Shown here one piece after another: positions 30,288 through 39,636 of a DNA stretch of 64,000 nt. The notes under the pieces are model-generated. The model made no database searches. It was not told the DNA's origin and was given only the letters and a program-made list of their open reading frames with translations. The position numbers and the translations under genes were made by a program. Origin of the DNA: Pseudomonadota bacterium (lineage in GTDB: Bacteria; Pseudomonadota; Gammaproteobacteria; Burkholderiales; Rhodocyclaceae); contig JAFEDH010000008.1 in NCBI GenBank assembly GCA_018241695.1, positions 1-64,000 of the forward strand. Direction: 5' to 3'. Within the stretch, counting starts at the first letter, position 1, and every line of letters starts with the position of its first letter.

Positions 30288-31211
30288 TTAGGCTCCGGGC
30301 GCCTTCGTCACCAGACGACGCCAGCGAAAGGGCACCATGAGCTGGTCCCGCCAGCGGTTGGTGATGTACGGCGTCTCCACCCCGATCCTGTCCGGTCCGC
30401 CCAGGTGCGGCAAGGTGCGGGTGCCGAAGACGGTATCCCAGATGATCAGGTTCGAGCCATAGTTGCTGTTGGCTTCGGCCACTATCAATGAGTGGTGCCA
30501 ACGGTGCAGGTCGGCGGTGGAGAATATCCAGTTGAGGGGCCCCAGGCGGAACGCCGCATTCGCGTGCTGCAACAGTCCCAGCGCGGATTCGATGACATAA
30601 AACATGAGCAATACCTTGGGCGGGGTACCCAGCAGTACCAAGGGAACCGAGGTGCTGAGGTAGAACAGCAGGGTCTCGCCCGGATGGTCTCGCCCGGCGT
30701 TGAGCCAGTAAAGGCGCAGCGGACTATGGTGCAACGCATGGAAGCGCCAGAAGAACTCGACCTCGTGGGAAATACGGTGCATCCAGTAATCGGTGAACTC
30801 GGCGATGACGAGCACCAGCACCACTTGCAGTGCGAAGGGCCATTGTTCCGCGAGGCCGGACCATACGCCGCCATCCTGGCTGGCAGCGATGGCGATCACG
30901 CCGGATGCCAGCAAGGCGCGGAGCACGGCCTTGCATAGCTCCCGCATCAAATAGGCGGAGAAGATGTTGTGCAGCATGTCGGCCCGGAAATCGCCCTGGT
31001 TCTGATTCCAGTCGGGACGGAACGGAATCAGGCGTTCCGACAGGGTCACCAGGGCGATGGTGACGAGGGAGGTGTAGCCGACGATGGCGCCGGCGGCGAA
31101 GCCGTTTCTGTCCAGCCAGATAGCGAAGGCGATGGCCTGGGCCAGGATCAGCGGATAGCCCACGAGGGCCAACAGGGCGCGGCCGGGCCCTGGAGATGAG
31201 GGTGCAGTCAC
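30288..31211 (-). CDS. Sterol desaturase/fatty acid hydroxylase family membrane protein
   Basis: 307 residues with several membrane segments and the three histidine clusters of the di-iron family: HRISHE, HALHH and HRWHH. A long C-terminal part follows the last cluster. Such bacterial proteins hydroxylate or desaturate lipids, sterols or hopanoid-like substrates; the substrate here is unknown. It is monocistronic and ends against the M48 gene. Confidence 0.87.
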   Translation of the reverse strand: MTAPSSPGPGRALLALVGYPLILAQAIAFAIWLDRNGFAAGAIVGYTSLVTIALVTLSERLIPFRPDWNQNQGDFRADMLHNIFSAYLMRELCKAVLRALLASGVIAIAASQDGGVWSGLAEQWPFALQVVLVLVIAEFTDYWMHRISHEVEFFWRFHALHHSPLRLYWLNAGRDHPGETLLFYLSTSVPLVLLGTPPKVLLMFYVIESALGLLQHANAAFRLGPLNWIFSTADLHRWHHSLIVAEANSNYGSNLIIWDTVFGTRTLPHLGGPDRIGVETPYITNRWRDQLMVPFRWRRLVTKAPGA

Positions 31212-31340
31212 GGATTCCTCCTGAATCGGTCAGCCGTGACCGGAAAACGCCGGCCACCAGCCCGGCAAATCTTAATGAGCTTATTTTAAGTTTGCAACAA
31301 GTCGCCTCGGCCACTGCAACCGTCGGGGCGACGGATGGGG

Positions 31341-32003
31341 TCAGCGCAGGCTGATGATGGGCCAGCCGTGGTGGTGGGCGTGATCGGCGAGGGTCTCGTC
31401 CGGGTCCACGGCTACCGGGTGGCTGACTTTTTCCATCAGGGGCAGATCATTGTGGGAGTCGCTGTAGAAGTGACTGCTCTCGAAAGCACCCCACCAGAGC
31501 CCCATGGATTCGAGCCAGGCTTCAACACGCACGGTTTTGCCTTCCTTGAAGGAGGGTGTGCCTCTTGGCCTGCCGGTGAAACGGCCATGTTCGAATGCCG
31601 GAATGGTGGCGATCAGGTGCGGGATGCCGAATTCCCGGGCGATCGGCCCGGTGACAAAACTGTTGGTGGCCGTCACGATGGCAGTCAGGGCATCTGAATC
31701 GAGATGCTGTTTCACCAGCGCCCGGGCTTTGGGGGTCATGATGGGACGAATGCTCCCATCCATGAACTCCCGATGCCAGACATCCAGCTCGGCCCGGTCG
31801 TGGCGGGCCAGGGGGGCAAGCTGGAATTCGAGAAATGCATCGATATCCAGAGTGCCGGCCTTGTAGTCGGCATAGAACTGTTCGTTGCGGATGGCGTGAA
31901 CTTCCTCGTCCAGCACCCCCTTGCGGATCAGGAACTGGGCCCACTCGAAATCGGAGTCGCCGGCGAGAAGGGTGTTATCGAGATCGAAAAGAACGAGCTT
32001 CAT
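31341..32003 (-). CDS. HAD-superfamily phosphatase (SerB-like, HAD-IB)
   Basis: 220 residues. The nucleophile motif FDLDNT gives D7 and D9; the later Thr motif (IVTATN) and the acidic SDSHNDLPLM motif are intact, so it should be active. Relatives include phosphoserine and histidinol-phosphate phosphatases. The start codon overlaps the hda stop by ATGA. In betaproteobacteria this hda-HAD pair is common. The substrate is not decided by sequence. Confidence 0.87.
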   Translation of the reverse strand: MKLVLFDLDNTLLAGDSDFEWAQFLIRKGVLDEEVHAIRNEQFYADYKAGTLDIDAFLEFQLAPLARHDRAELDVWHREFMDGSIRPIMTPKARALVKQHLDSDALTAIVTATNSFVTGPIAREFGIPHLIATIPAFEHGRFTGRPRGTPSFKEGKTVRVEAWLESMGLWWGAFESSHFYSDSHNDLPLMEKVSHPVAVDPDETLADHAHHHGWPIISLR

Positions 32004-32683
32004 TCGGTTTCCAGTCGCAGTTGCAGCACCTCCCGCAGCAATGGCAGGGTAGGGGGGCGCTTGAGTTCAAGGGATGCATGGTCCAGGGCATCCAGGGTGG
32101 CGAGCAGGGAAGGCAGATCGCGACGACCATGACGCAGCAACCAGGGCACGATGGCTTCGTCCAGCGCCATCCCTCTCTCCCGTGCGTGCTGGGCCAGGGT
32201 GGCGGCCTTCTCGGTATCGGACAGGGGCTGGATTTCGTAGATCAGGCATTGCCCGATGCGGGTGCGCAGATCTTCGCGCAGGGTCAGTTCCAGGGGAGGG
32301 ACGGGGCCGCTGAGGAGCAGGCTCAGGCCCTCGTTGCGGGCGGCAATGAAAGCGCGGAACAGGGTGGCCTGTCCATCGTCATTCAGGGTGTGCACATCGT
32401 CCACCGCCAGCAGGCTGCCCGGCTGCCAGGTCCATGTGTGGCCAAGCTCGTCTGCGCTGGAAAGCACCGCCGGGCGTCTGGCCAGGCGGGTCACCGCTGC
32501 CAGCAGATGACTGCGGCCACAGCCGGGGGGGCCCCAGAGATAATAGCTGCCGGTGTTTTCCGGGACGGTGAGGCGCGCCAGTCCCCGCAGCAGTTCGCCG
32601 TTGCGGCCGGCCACGAAATTTTCCAGGGTTCGCGGCTGATCCGGACGCAGGCCGAGCAGAAGCTGGCGTTGCAAGGGGGTCAT
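32000..32683 (-). CDS. hda: DnaA regulatory inactivator Hda
   Basis: 227 residues, a DnaA-like AAA+ domain without the DNA-binding domain. The nucleotide loop reads GPPGCGRSH (a variant Walker A with R in place of K) and the Walker B area is LLAVDDVHTL. With the DNA clamp, Hda drives hydrolysis of DnaA-bound ATP after initiation. The start MTPLQRQLLLGLRPDQPRTLENFV is typical. The Walker A substitution is worth noting. Confidence 0.87.
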   Translation of the reverse strand: MTPLQRQLLLGLRPDQPRTLENFVAGRNGELLRGLARLTVPENTGSYYLWGPPGCGRSHLLAAVTRLARRPAVLSSADELGHTWTWQPGSLLAVDDVHTLNDDGQATLFRAFIAARNEGLSLLLSGPVPPLELTLREDLRTRIGQCLIYEIQPLSDTEKAATLAQHARERGMALDEAIVPWLLRHGRRDLPSLLATLDALDHASLELKRPPTLPLLREVLQLRLETE

Positions 32684-32758
32684 CGTGACCCTCCCGCCAC
32701 TTTCGTGATGCAGGAGGGAATGCGCTGGGTGCGGGGCGGAAGGTGGACGGCTGTCATG

Positions 32759-32764
32759 TAAAAT
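32759..32764 (+). promoter_or_regulatory. Candidate -10 box for purM
   Basis: TAAAAT preceded by TG makes an extended -10-like element 88 bases before the purM start, in the divergent hda-purM gap. No good -35 box is seen. Confidence 0.35.
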
Positions 32765-32851
32765 TCGGCTTCTCTCATTGCGGCCCGGCGGGGCCCGGTC
32801 CCTGGGCCGGAAAACCCGCCACTTTAGCCGCCCTGCCCAAGGAACTCAATC

Positions 32852-33883
32852 TTGACCACCTCCCTGACCTACCGTGATGCCGGCGTGGATATCGAAGCCG
32901 GCGATGCGCTGGTGGACCGCATCAAGCCTTTTGCCCGGCGCACCATGCGTCCCGAAGTCCTTGGTGGCATCGGTGGCTTTGGCGCACTGTTCGAGATTTC
33001 GAAGAAATACCGGGAGCCGGTTCTGGTCTCCGGCACCGACGGTGTGGGAACCAAACTCAAGCTCGCCTTCCATCTGAACAAACACGATACCGTGGGCCAG
33101 GACCTGGTGGCCATGAGTGTGAACGATATCCTGGTGCAGGGTGCCGAGCCCCTGTTCTTCCTCGATTACTTCGCTTGTGGCAGGCTGGACGTGGATACGG
33201 CGGCCGATGTGATCAAGGGCATCGCACAGGGGTGCGAGCTGGCCGGCTGTGCCCTGATCGGTGGGGAGACTGCCGAGATGCCGAGCATGTACCCCGAGGG
33301 GGAATATGATCTGGCGGGGTTTGCCGTCGGGGCAGTGGAAAAATCCAGGATCATCGACGGCAGCACCATCGTGCCGGGGGATGTGGTGCTGGGCCTGGCT
33401 TCCAGCGGTGCGCACTCCAACGGATATTCCCTGGTGCGCAAGATCATCGACCGTGCCAACCCGGATATGAATGCCGACTTTCATGGCCGTCCCCTGCGGG
33501 ACGTGCTGCTGGCGCCCACCCGTATTTACGTGAAACCCCTGCTCGGGCTGATGGATACCCTCGCGGTGAAAGGCATGGCCCATATCACCGGTGGGGGTCT
33601 GGTGGAGAATGTGCCCCGGGTTCTCCCCGAAGGTGTGAGCGCTGTGCTGGAGCAGCAGGCGTGGCCCCTGCCGCCTCTTTTCCGGTGGCTGCAAAAGGAG
33701 GGCAACGTAGCCGATGCCGAGATGCATCGTGTTTTCAACTGTGGTATCGGCATGGTGGTCGTGGTGGCGGCCACCGATGCCGATCGGGCCCAAACCCTGC
33801 TCGAAGCCGCAGGCGAGACGGTGTACCGGATCGGCCGTATCGAGACCCGGCAGCCCGATCAGGCCCGGACCCGCGTCATCTGA
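32852..33883 (+). CDS. purM: Phosphoribosylformylglycinamidine cyclo-ligase PurM
   Basis: 343 residues. PurM closes the imidazole ring to make aminoimidazole ribotide in purine synthesis. The ATP site sequence ([11 protein letters not shown]) and [12 protein letters not shown] are intact. The start is TTG 32852, preceded by AAGGAACTC; no ATG in frame fits the family N-terminus [10 protein letters not shown]. It is divergent from hda. Confidence 0.95.
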   Translation: MTTSLTYRDAGVDIEAGDALVDRIKPFARRTMRPEVLGGIGGFGALFEISKKYREPVLVSGTDGVGTKLKLAFHLNKHDTVGQDLVAMSVNDILVQGAEPLFFLDYFACGRLDVDTAADVIKGIAQGCELAGCALIGGETAEMPSMYPEGEYDLAGFAVGAVEKSRIIDGSTIVPGDVVLGLASSGAHSNGYSLVRKIIDRANPDMNADFHGRPLRDVLLAPTRIYVKPLLGLMDTLAVKGMAHITGGGLVENVPRVLPEGVSAVLEQQAWPLPPLFRWLQKEGNVADAEMHRVFNCGIGMVVVVAATDADRAQTLLEAAGETVYRIGRIETRQPDQARTRVI

Positions 33884-33895
33884 GTCTTTGGTGCC

Positions 33896-33910
33896 GCGGG
33901 CATGGCCCGC
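33896..33910. terminator. Possible weak terminator between purM and the PilZ gene
   Basis: A six-base-pair stem GCGGGC/GCCCGC with an ATG loop lies in the gap where the two genes converge. There is no clear U-tract, so the call is weak. Confidence 0.3.
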
Positions 33911-33953
33911 TTCTGCCGGCAAGGATGCTGCCAGACCTGGTTCCACCACCGGA

Positions 33954-34688
33954 TCAGGCGCCGAGGCGGACGCGTTCCTCGATCTGTACCTGAGTGATGA
34001 ATTTCTGCAGCATCAGCTCCTGGGCGGGTGACGCATTCACGAAGCGGGCACCAATACGGATGAACTGCTTCGTACCCCTGGTCACGGCGTCCACATAGCG
34101 GATCTGGAGATCGGCGAAGAGAACGCCGGCTTCCTTGAGATCGATCCTGGCGCGTGGAAAAACCTGGGCAACCTCACAGGGGATAGCGAGTTCCGGAACT
34201 TCCATGCCAACCCCTCCCAGGCCGATATCGACGACCGACAGCGTCATTTCGTTGCCATCCTTTTCTCCCTTCAGGGTACAGGGAGGGCGACGCATCATGG
34301 GCAGAACCAGACGGAAGAACTCGCGCCGCTGCAGGCGGACGTATTTGTCCGGAAGCGGGACAGCGAAGGCGCGGCGTTTTTTGTGGCTGACCTCACGGGG
34401 GCGCCCGGTAATGAACTGGTTACGGATCCCCTGGGGTTTGGCGACAAAAATGTTGCGCTCGCTCCTGAGCAGGCGGGCATTGGACTCTTCACTGCCGCCC
34501 CAGTCAAAAATCAGGGTATTGGCTTCCTCGTCGACGTCAAGCAGGATGGTGAGTACCGCATCGCGCCCTTCGTTGAAACTCACGGAAACCTGGTCTCCGT
34601 TATCGATCAGCTGACGCAGATAGAACACAATTTCCCGGCGGAAGGCGGTGGAGAACTGATCGAGCGCTTTATCGTCGGGAATGCTCAT
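33954..34688 (-). CDS. YcgR-type PilZ-domain protein
   Basis: 244 residues: an N-terminal YcgR-like domain (about 1-110) and a C-terminal PilZ domain. The cyclic-di-GMP arginine motif RREFFR is present, but the second motif reads DIGLGG in place of the usual DxSxxG. YcgR proteins brake flagella when cyclic di-GMP is high. ATG 34688 is taken because it overlaps the miaA stop (ATGA); the longer frame upstream is a shadow of miaA. It is the last gene of mutL-miaA-pilZ. Confidence 0.82.
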   Translation of the reverse strand: MSIPDDKALDQFSTAFRREIVFYLRQLIDNGDQVSVSFNEGRDAVLTILLDVDEEANTLIFDWGGSEESNARLLRSERNIFVAKPQGIRNQFITGRPREVSHKKRRAFAVPLPDKYVRLQRREFFRLVLPMMRRPPCTLKGEKDGNEMTLSVVDIGLGGVGMEVPELAIPCEVAQVFPRARIDLKEAGVLFADLQIRYVDAVTRGTKQFIRIGARFVNASPAQELMLQKFITQVQIEERVRLGA

Positions 34689-35650
34689 GTTGCGTGGGCA
34701 CAGGGCAGCAGGAATTGATGGATTTCTTGCAAAACGTCGTCGGTGGCACGTGGGTTGCAGGAATTGTGGCGAGTGGCGCTTCCCATCGAGTTCAGCCACG
34801 TCAGCTGGCGCTTGGCGAGCTGGCGCGTGGCGAATATACCGCGATCACGCAGCGCCGTGGCCGGAATTTCTCCCGCAAGCATCTGCCAGGTCTGGCGATA
34901 ACCCACACAGCGCATGGCCGGTAGCCCGGCATGAAGCGCATAGGCCTGTTGCAGCATGCGTACTTCGCGCACCAGACCCTGCTCCAGCATCTGATCGAAA
35001 CGCAGCGCGATGCGGGCATGCAGTTCCGCCCGCTCGCCTGGCATGAGCGCCAGTGGCAGGATGCGATAAGGCAGGGGCTGGCGTATCTGCCGGGCATAGA
35101 ACTCGCCGACCGGTCGCCCGGTGAGGCGCACGATTTCCAGGGCGCGCTGGATCCGCTGGCTGTCGTTGGGTTTCAGGCGGGCGCCGCTGTCCGGATCCAG
35201 TCGCGCCAGCTCGGCGTGCAGGCTGGGCCAGCCCCGGGTCCGGGCTTCGGTATCGATGGCGGCGCGTAATGCCGGATCGGCTTCGGGCAGTTCCGCCAGG
35301 CCTTCGAGCAGCGCCTTGAAGTAGAGCATGGTGCCGCCCACCAGCAGGGGGATCCTGCCGCGGCGGGTGATTTCCTCCATGACCCGCAGGGCATCGGACC
35401 GGAAGCGGGCAGCGGAATAGCGTTCTTCAGGCGTGATCAGGTCGATCAGATGATGGGGAAAGCGGGCCAGGGTTGCGGCATCGGGTTTGGCGGTGCCGAT
35501 GTCCATGCCGGTAAAAACCTGGGCCGAATCCACACTGATCAGTTCCACGGGAAAGCGTTGTGCGATTTCCAGGCCCAGAGCGGTCTTGCCGCTGGCGGTC
35601 GGCCCCATCAGCAGGATGGCCGGGGGAAGCGACGGATTGCCCGTGGTCAT
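34685..35650 (-). CDS. miaA: tRNA dimethylallyltransferase MiaA
   Basis: 321 residues. The P-loop GPTASGKT is at about 16-23, followed by the conserved [18 protein letters not shown], where betaproteobacteria and others usually have VDSA(Q/L)VY. MiaA adds the isopentenyl group to A37 of tRNAs that read UNN codons. The start ATG 35650 overlaps the mutL stop (ATGA). Position after mutL is the usual one. Confidence 0.95.
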   Translation of the reverse strand: MTTGNPSLPPAILLMGPTASGKTALGLEIAQRFPVELISVDSAQVFTGMDIGTAKPDAATLARFPHHLIDLITPEERYSAARFRSDALRVMEEITRRGRIPLLVGGTMLYFKALLEGLAELPEADPALRAAIDTEARTRGWPSLHAELARLDPDSGARLKPNDSQRIQRALEIVRLTGRPVGEFYARQIRQPLPYRILPLALMPGERAELHARIALRFDQMLEQGLVREVRMLQQAYALHAGLPAMRCVGYRQTWQMLAGEIPATALRDRGIFATRQLAKRQLTWLNSMGSATRHNSCNPRATDDVLQEIHQFLLPCAHAT

Positions 35651-37428
35651 TGGCCACGCATGAAGAGCTTGTCCAGATCCCGCGTCGACAGTTGCACCCA
35701 GGTTGGCCGGCCGTGATTGCACTGATCGGCGCGTTCGGTGGCTTCCATGTCGCGCAGCAGGGCGTTCATCTCGGGCAGGGTCAATGCCCGGTGCGCACGC
35801 ACGGCACCGTGGCAGGCCATGGTGGCCAGAAGTTCGTTGCGCCGATCCTCCACCGCCCGGCTGGCGGGGAATTCCTTCAGGTCCGCGAGCAGGCCACGCA
35901 GCAGGGCGGGCAGGTCATCCGTGGCGAGCAGGGCCGGCACCGCCCGCACGGCCAGCGCCTGGGGGCCGGCGGAGGTCAGCTCGAACCCGAGGCGCTGCAG
36001 CGTGTCGCCCTGCTCGGCCGCCACTGCGGCCTCGCCCGGGCTGACAGCGAGCAGCAGGGGCACCAGCAGGGGCTGGCGCGGAGGTGGTCCCCCGTCGAGC
36101 TGGTTCTTCAGCTGCTCGTACAGAATCCGTTCGTGGGCGGCATGCATGTCCACCACCACCAGCCCGGCGGCATTTTGTGCCAATACGTAAACACCGTGAA
36201 TCTGGGCCACCGCGTAACCCAGGGGGGGCGAGCCATCTGGTGTGGTATCCGGCAGTCCATGATGTGGCACGGGAGGGGATGCAAACGCGCTGCGAACAAA
36301 GTCGAAATGCGTGGAGAGGGCAGGCTCCTGCACCGGCAGCGGCACCTGCCGGTAAGCCGGATAATGTGAATCAGGAGTCTGAGGGGGTGACGATACGGCA
36401 GGGAGGGTTGCAGCACCGGACAGAGCCCTTTCCGGATTCGCCATGTCCGCCAACGGTGCCGCCAGGCCATGTTGCAAGACGTGAAAAACGAACTGATGCA
36501 CTCCCCGGCCATCACGGAAGCGGACCTCGGTTTTTGCCGGATGAACGTTGACGTCCACGCCGCGCGGGTCGAGTTCGAGGAAGACTGCGTAGGCCGGATG
36601 GCGTGCACCATGCAGTACGTCCGCATATGCTTCGCGCAGGGCGTGGGCCAGCAGCTTGTCGCGCACGAAGCGGCCATTCACATAGCAATACTGGTCATCA
36701 CGTGAAGCGCGGGAATAGGCGGGCAGGGCGGCAAAGCCGTATAGCCGGAGAGGACCGGCTTCCGCCCGAACGGGCCGGGCATGATCGAAAAACTCCGTGC
36801 CGAGGACTTCGCGTACCCTGCGCGGCAGATCGCCTGCGGCATATCTGTGCTTGACGCTGCCGTTATGGGTCAGGCCGAAAGTCACCCCAGGATTGGCCAG
36901 GGCCATGCGCCGCAGCACATCATCGCAATGCGCCATTTCGGTGGCTTCGGATTTGAGGAATTTGCGCCGGGCCGGGGTATTGAAATACAGATCCGCCATT
37001 TCCACCACGGTGCCGGCGGCAAGGGCGGCAGGCTCGACCTGCATGGCCTCGGCGCGGACCCGGGAGGCATGTGGCGCATCGGCGGTGCGGCTGGTGAGGG
37101 TGACACGGGCGACTGCGGCAATGGCCGCCAGGGCTTCACCGCGGAAGCCATAGCTTGCTACGGCTTCGAGATCATCGAGGGAGGCGATCTTGCTGGTGGC
37201 ATGCCGGGTCAGGGCCAGGGGCAGATCGGCGGCAGCGATGCCGTTGCCGTCATCCGTCACCCGCATCAGCTGAACACCACCTTTTTCCAGAATGACATCG
37301 ACGTGTGTTGCGCCGGCATCGAGGCTGTTCTCGATCAGTTCCTTCAGCACCGAAGCCGGGCGTTCCACCACCTCGCCCGCGGCGATCTGGCTGATGAGCT
37401 GGTCCGGAAGGGGAAGGATGCGGGACAT
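35647..37428 (-). CDS. mutL: DNA mismatch repair protein MutL
   Basis: 593 residues. The N-terminal GHKL ATPase has [17 protein letters not shown] and GFRGEAL. The C-terminal domain carries [12 protein letters not shown], which fits the endonuclease motif DxHA(X)2E(X)4E, so this MutL is expected to nick DNA itself, as in bacteria without MutH. ATG 37428 begins the family sequence [20 protein letters not shown]. No Shine-Dalgarno sequence precedes it, and a TATAAT lies only 13 bases upstream. Confidence 0.95.
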   Translation of the reverse strand: MSRILPLPDQLISQIAAGEVVERPASVLKELIENSLDAGATHVDVILEKGGVQLMRVTDDGNGIAAADLPLALTRHATSKIASLDDLEAVASYGFRGEALAAIAAVARVTLTSRTADAPHASRVRAEAMQVEPAALAAGTVVEMADLYFNTPARRKFLKSEATEMAHCDDVLRRMALANPGVTFGLTHNGSVKHRYAAGDLPRRVREVLGTEFFDHARPVRAEAGPLRLYGFAALPAYSRASRDDQYCYVNGRFVRDKLLAHALREAYADVLHGARHPAYAVFLELDPRGVDVNVHPAKTEVRFRDGRGVHQFVFHVLQHGLAAPLADMANPERALSGAATLPAVSSPPQTPDSHYPAYRQVPLPVQEPALSTHFDFVRSAFASPPVPHHGLPDTTPDGSPPLGYAVAQIHGVYVLAQNAAGLVVVDMHAAHERILYEQLKNQLDGGPPPRQPLLVPLLLAVSPGEAAVAAEQGDTLQRLGFELTSAGPQALAVRAVPALLATDDLPALLRGLLADLKEFPASRAVEDRRNELLATMACHGAVRAHRALTLPEMNALLRDMEATERADQCNHGRPTWVQLSTRDLDKLFMRGQ

Positions 37429-37441
37429 GATGAGGGCGGCA

Positions 37442-37447
37442 ATTATA
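37442..37447 (-). promoter_or_regulatory. -10 box of mutL, near-leaderless promoter
   Basis: On the minus strand a perfect TATAAT ends 13 bases before the mutL ATG, so transcription should start only about six bases before the start codon and leave no room for a ribosome-binding site. The -35 region (near 37465-37470) matches poorly. Confidence 0.5.
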
Positions 37448-37474
37448 GCCGTGCCGAACGGGCACCATTCCGGG

Positions 37475-37495
37475 ATGCCAGGGTGACCCTGGCAT
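37475..37495. promoter_or_regulatory. Perfect palindrome upstream of mutL
   Basis: Arms ATGCCAGGGT and ACCCTGGCAT flank a single G: a perfect ten-base dyad with a one-base centre. It lies about 28 bases upstream of the mutL -10 and between divergent mutL and the DUF3617 gene, so it could be an operator for either. A smaller repeat GTGCC/GGCAC lies at 37451-37465. No known regulator is recognised. Confidence 0.5.
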
Positions 37496-37653
37496 GTCGC
37501 CGCGTGTGACACTGATGATCAGGTGCGGCCACTTTCATTGTCAGCCGCGCCGGATTACACTGACATATCGAATGCGCAGTCGATCAACGCGGTCCGAAAG
37601 CCGGGTGCATCGACGCATCGGTGGTACTCATTCATGGGGAAAGGGAGATGGCG

Positions 37654-38103
37654 ATGGGCAAATTGAAATTGTGGTGGCTGGTGCTGTGTCTGGGCGGGGT
37701 ACCCCTGCTGGCGGGTGCGGCGGGCAATGACGAGCTTTGGGAAATCACCACCCGGATGAATATCCAGGGCATGGGGATGCAGGGCGGTGGAGCGACTGTA
37801 AAGTCCTGCCTGACCAAGGGCAATGCGTATAACCCGGATCAGGGCCGGGAGGCAAAAAACTGTAAATTCACCGAACTCAAGGTGGTTGGTAACAAAACCT
37901 CCTGGCAGGTTCGCTGTACGGGGAAGGAAGAAATGAGCGGCAGCGGCGAGATGACCAAGACGGCCACAACACTGGAGGGTACCATCCGGATGAATACCCA
38001 CGGCATGGCCATGGTCCAGAATATTTCCGGCCACAAGGTAGGCAGTTGTGATGCCGCAACCGACCGACCAACCGTCATGGGGCACGGCCCCGTCCGTCCG
38101 TAG
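37654..38103 (+). CDS. Secreted DUF3617-family protein
   Basis: 149 residues with a signal peptide (hydrophobic 5-20, cleavage near AGA-AG around 22). The mature part fits DUF3617: LWEITTRMNIQGM, a cysteine near residue 49 and repeated Met/Gly runs. Function unknown. AAGGGAG at 37641-37647 favours ATG 37654 over the ATG at 37648. It is divergent from mutL. Confidence 0.72.
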   Translation: MGKLKLWWLVLCLGGVPLLAGAAGNDELWEITTRMNIQGMGMQGGGATVKSCLTKGNAYNPDQGREAKNCKFTELKVVGNKTSWQVRCTGKEEMSGSGEMTKTATTLEGTIRMNTHGMAMVQNISGHKVGSCDAATDRPTVMGHGPVRP

Positions 38104-38120
38104 TCCATACTGCGCGCCCG

Positions 38121-38155
38121 GTATCCGGCTCCGCCTTGTCGCGGGGACCGGATAC
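38121..38155. repeat. Long imperfect inverted repeat
   Basis: GTATCCGG and CCGGATAC form an eight-base-pair outer stem; CTCCGC and GCGGGG extend it inward with one bulged A and a six-base loop. It follows the DUF3617 gene, but there is no U-tract, so it is either a factor-dependent stop or another structural element. Confidence 0.4.
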
Positions 38156-38196
38156 ATCTGGCGAAGCGGTTAAACTACGCGCCCCTTCGCGTCCAG

Positions 38197-38850
38197 GTGA
38201 CCGCTATCGTGGAAATTCTCGGCCAGTTCATCGATATCCTCATCCACCTCGATGTTCATGTCGAACAACTGGTGAGTCAGTACGGTCCGTGGATCTATGC
38301 GATCCTGTTTGCCGTGATCTTCGCCGAGACCGGGTTCGTCGTTACCCCCATCCTGCCGGGCGATTCCCTGATTTTCGTTGCTGGCGCGGTGGCAGCCCTG
38401 GGGGGAATGGATGCCACGTTGCTGATGGCCCTGTTGCTGCTGGCGGCGGTGCTGGGCAACAGCCTCAACTATGCCATCGGCCGCTGGCTCGGCCCGCGGG
38501 TTTTTCAATGGCCCGACTCGCGTTTTTTCAACCGTAACGCACTGGACAAGACCCGCGAGTTCTATGAACGCCACGGTGGCAAGGCCGTGGTGATTTCGCG
38601 TTTCCTGCCTCTGTTCCGCACCTTTGTTCCCTTCGTCGCCGGCATCGGCGCCATGGACTGGCGCCGCTTCTCGCTGTTCAACATCACGGGCGGTGCCCTA
38701 TGGGTCGTTTCCCTCACAGCGGCGGGATACTGGTTCGGCAACATGCCCCTGATCAAGAACAACCTGACGCTGGTGATCCTTTCCATTATCGGCATTTCCT
38801 TCCTGCCCGCATTCATCGGCTGGTGGCGGCACCGTCGCGCCGCTTCCTAG
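38197..38850 (+). CDS. DedA-family membrane protein
   Basis: 217 residues with about five hydrophobic segments. Family sequence includes FAETGFVVTPILPGDSLIFVAG and RFLPLFRTFVPFVAGIGAM. DedA proteins are membrane transporters linked to lipid recycling and membrane potential. The start is GTG 38197; GTG 38209 is an alternative four codons on. Confidence 0.88.
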   Translation: MTAIVEILGQFIDILIHLDVHVEQLVSQYGPWIYAILFAVIFAETGFVVTPILPGDSLIFVAGAVAALGGMDATLLMALLLLAAVLGNSLNYAIGRWLGPRVFQWPDSRFFNRNALDKTREFYERHGGKAVVISRFLPLFRTFVPFVAGIGAMDWRRFSLFNITGGALWVVSLTAAGYWFGNMPLIKNNLTLVILSIIGISFLPAFIGWWRHRRAAS

Positions 38851-38903
38851 CCGGCGGCATGTTGCGCCCGGATGACGGCCGGTCGGCTGGGCTATCATTC
38901 GGC

Positions 38904-39632
38904 ATGGCGCACAATGTCCCGCTCCGGCCCTTGTGGATTGTTCCGGCGATCGCCATCGCGGTTGTCGCCTGCAGCAGCCCGAAGACACCAGGAAGGACGG
39001 GTGAGACAGGGGTCTTCCAGCCCGATCAGCTGTTCAAGTCGGATGTCGACCGCTTCTCCGAGGCGCACTACCGCGCCCTGATGGCGAGCTTGAAGGTGCT
39101 GGCGGAGAAACTTTACCGGCGCAATCCGCACGAGTGGCACAAGGGACACTGGAACCAGGTGGATGATCCGCTCAACCGCCTGTTCGCTTCCCGGCACAAT
39201 TGGGCTTTCCCGGAACTGGAAGGGCATACCGGCGTCGAAGCCATGCGTCTGGCCTTGCGCCCGGACTATGCGGGTGACCGGGTATTCGCCCTGGTCGCCG
39301 GCATGGGAGGCATGTTGCTGGCGGCTTTCGGCGGTCGGGACGAGCAGGATATGAGCGATGACCTGGATCCGCAAAAACTCTATAACGCGGCCCGCAACCT
39401 GGAGATCGTGGTGTGGAAACTGAGCAATAGCAAAGGCCCGGACGGACATTTGTTGTTGCTCACGAATGAAGGTGGCGGTGTGCCCAATCTGAGTTTCGAG
39501 CGGGAGTTCGGCAAGATGATCGGCAATCTGGATCTGCTGTCGACCGTCGTGGCCGACAAGGCCAACCGCACCGTGATCAAGATCCTGCAAAACATGGCCA
39601 CGGCGGTATTCCTGCCGGTGGCGATCAAATGA
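38904..39632 (+). CDS. Putative lipoprotein of unknown function
   Basis: 242 residues. A signal sequence ends in a VVAC lipobox at about residue 23, so it should be a lipoprotein. The mature part is helical, with a hydrophobic Gly/Met-rich stretch (FALVAGMGGMLLAAFGG) in the middle that could be membrane-inserted or buried. I do not recognise the family. It ends five bases before purN, so it may be transcribed with it. Confidence 0.65.
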   Translation: MAHNVPLRPLWIVPAIAIAVVACSSPKTPGRTGETGVFQPDQLFKSDVDRFSEAHYRALMASLKVLAEKLYRRNPHEWHKGHWNQVDDPLNRLFASRHNWAFPELEGHTGVEAMRLALRPDYAGDRVFALVAGMGGMLLAAFGGRDEQDMSDDLDPQKLYNAARNLEIVVWKLSNSKGPDGHLLLLTNEGGGVPNLSFEREFGKMIGNLDLLSTVVADKANRTVIKILQNMATAVFLPVAIK

Positions 39633-39636
39633 ATTC

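Noticed and set aside
34689..34799. 37-codon upstream extension of the PilZ protein
   Set aside because: It is a shadow of the miaA 3' end; the overlapping ATG at 34688 gives the family N-terminus.
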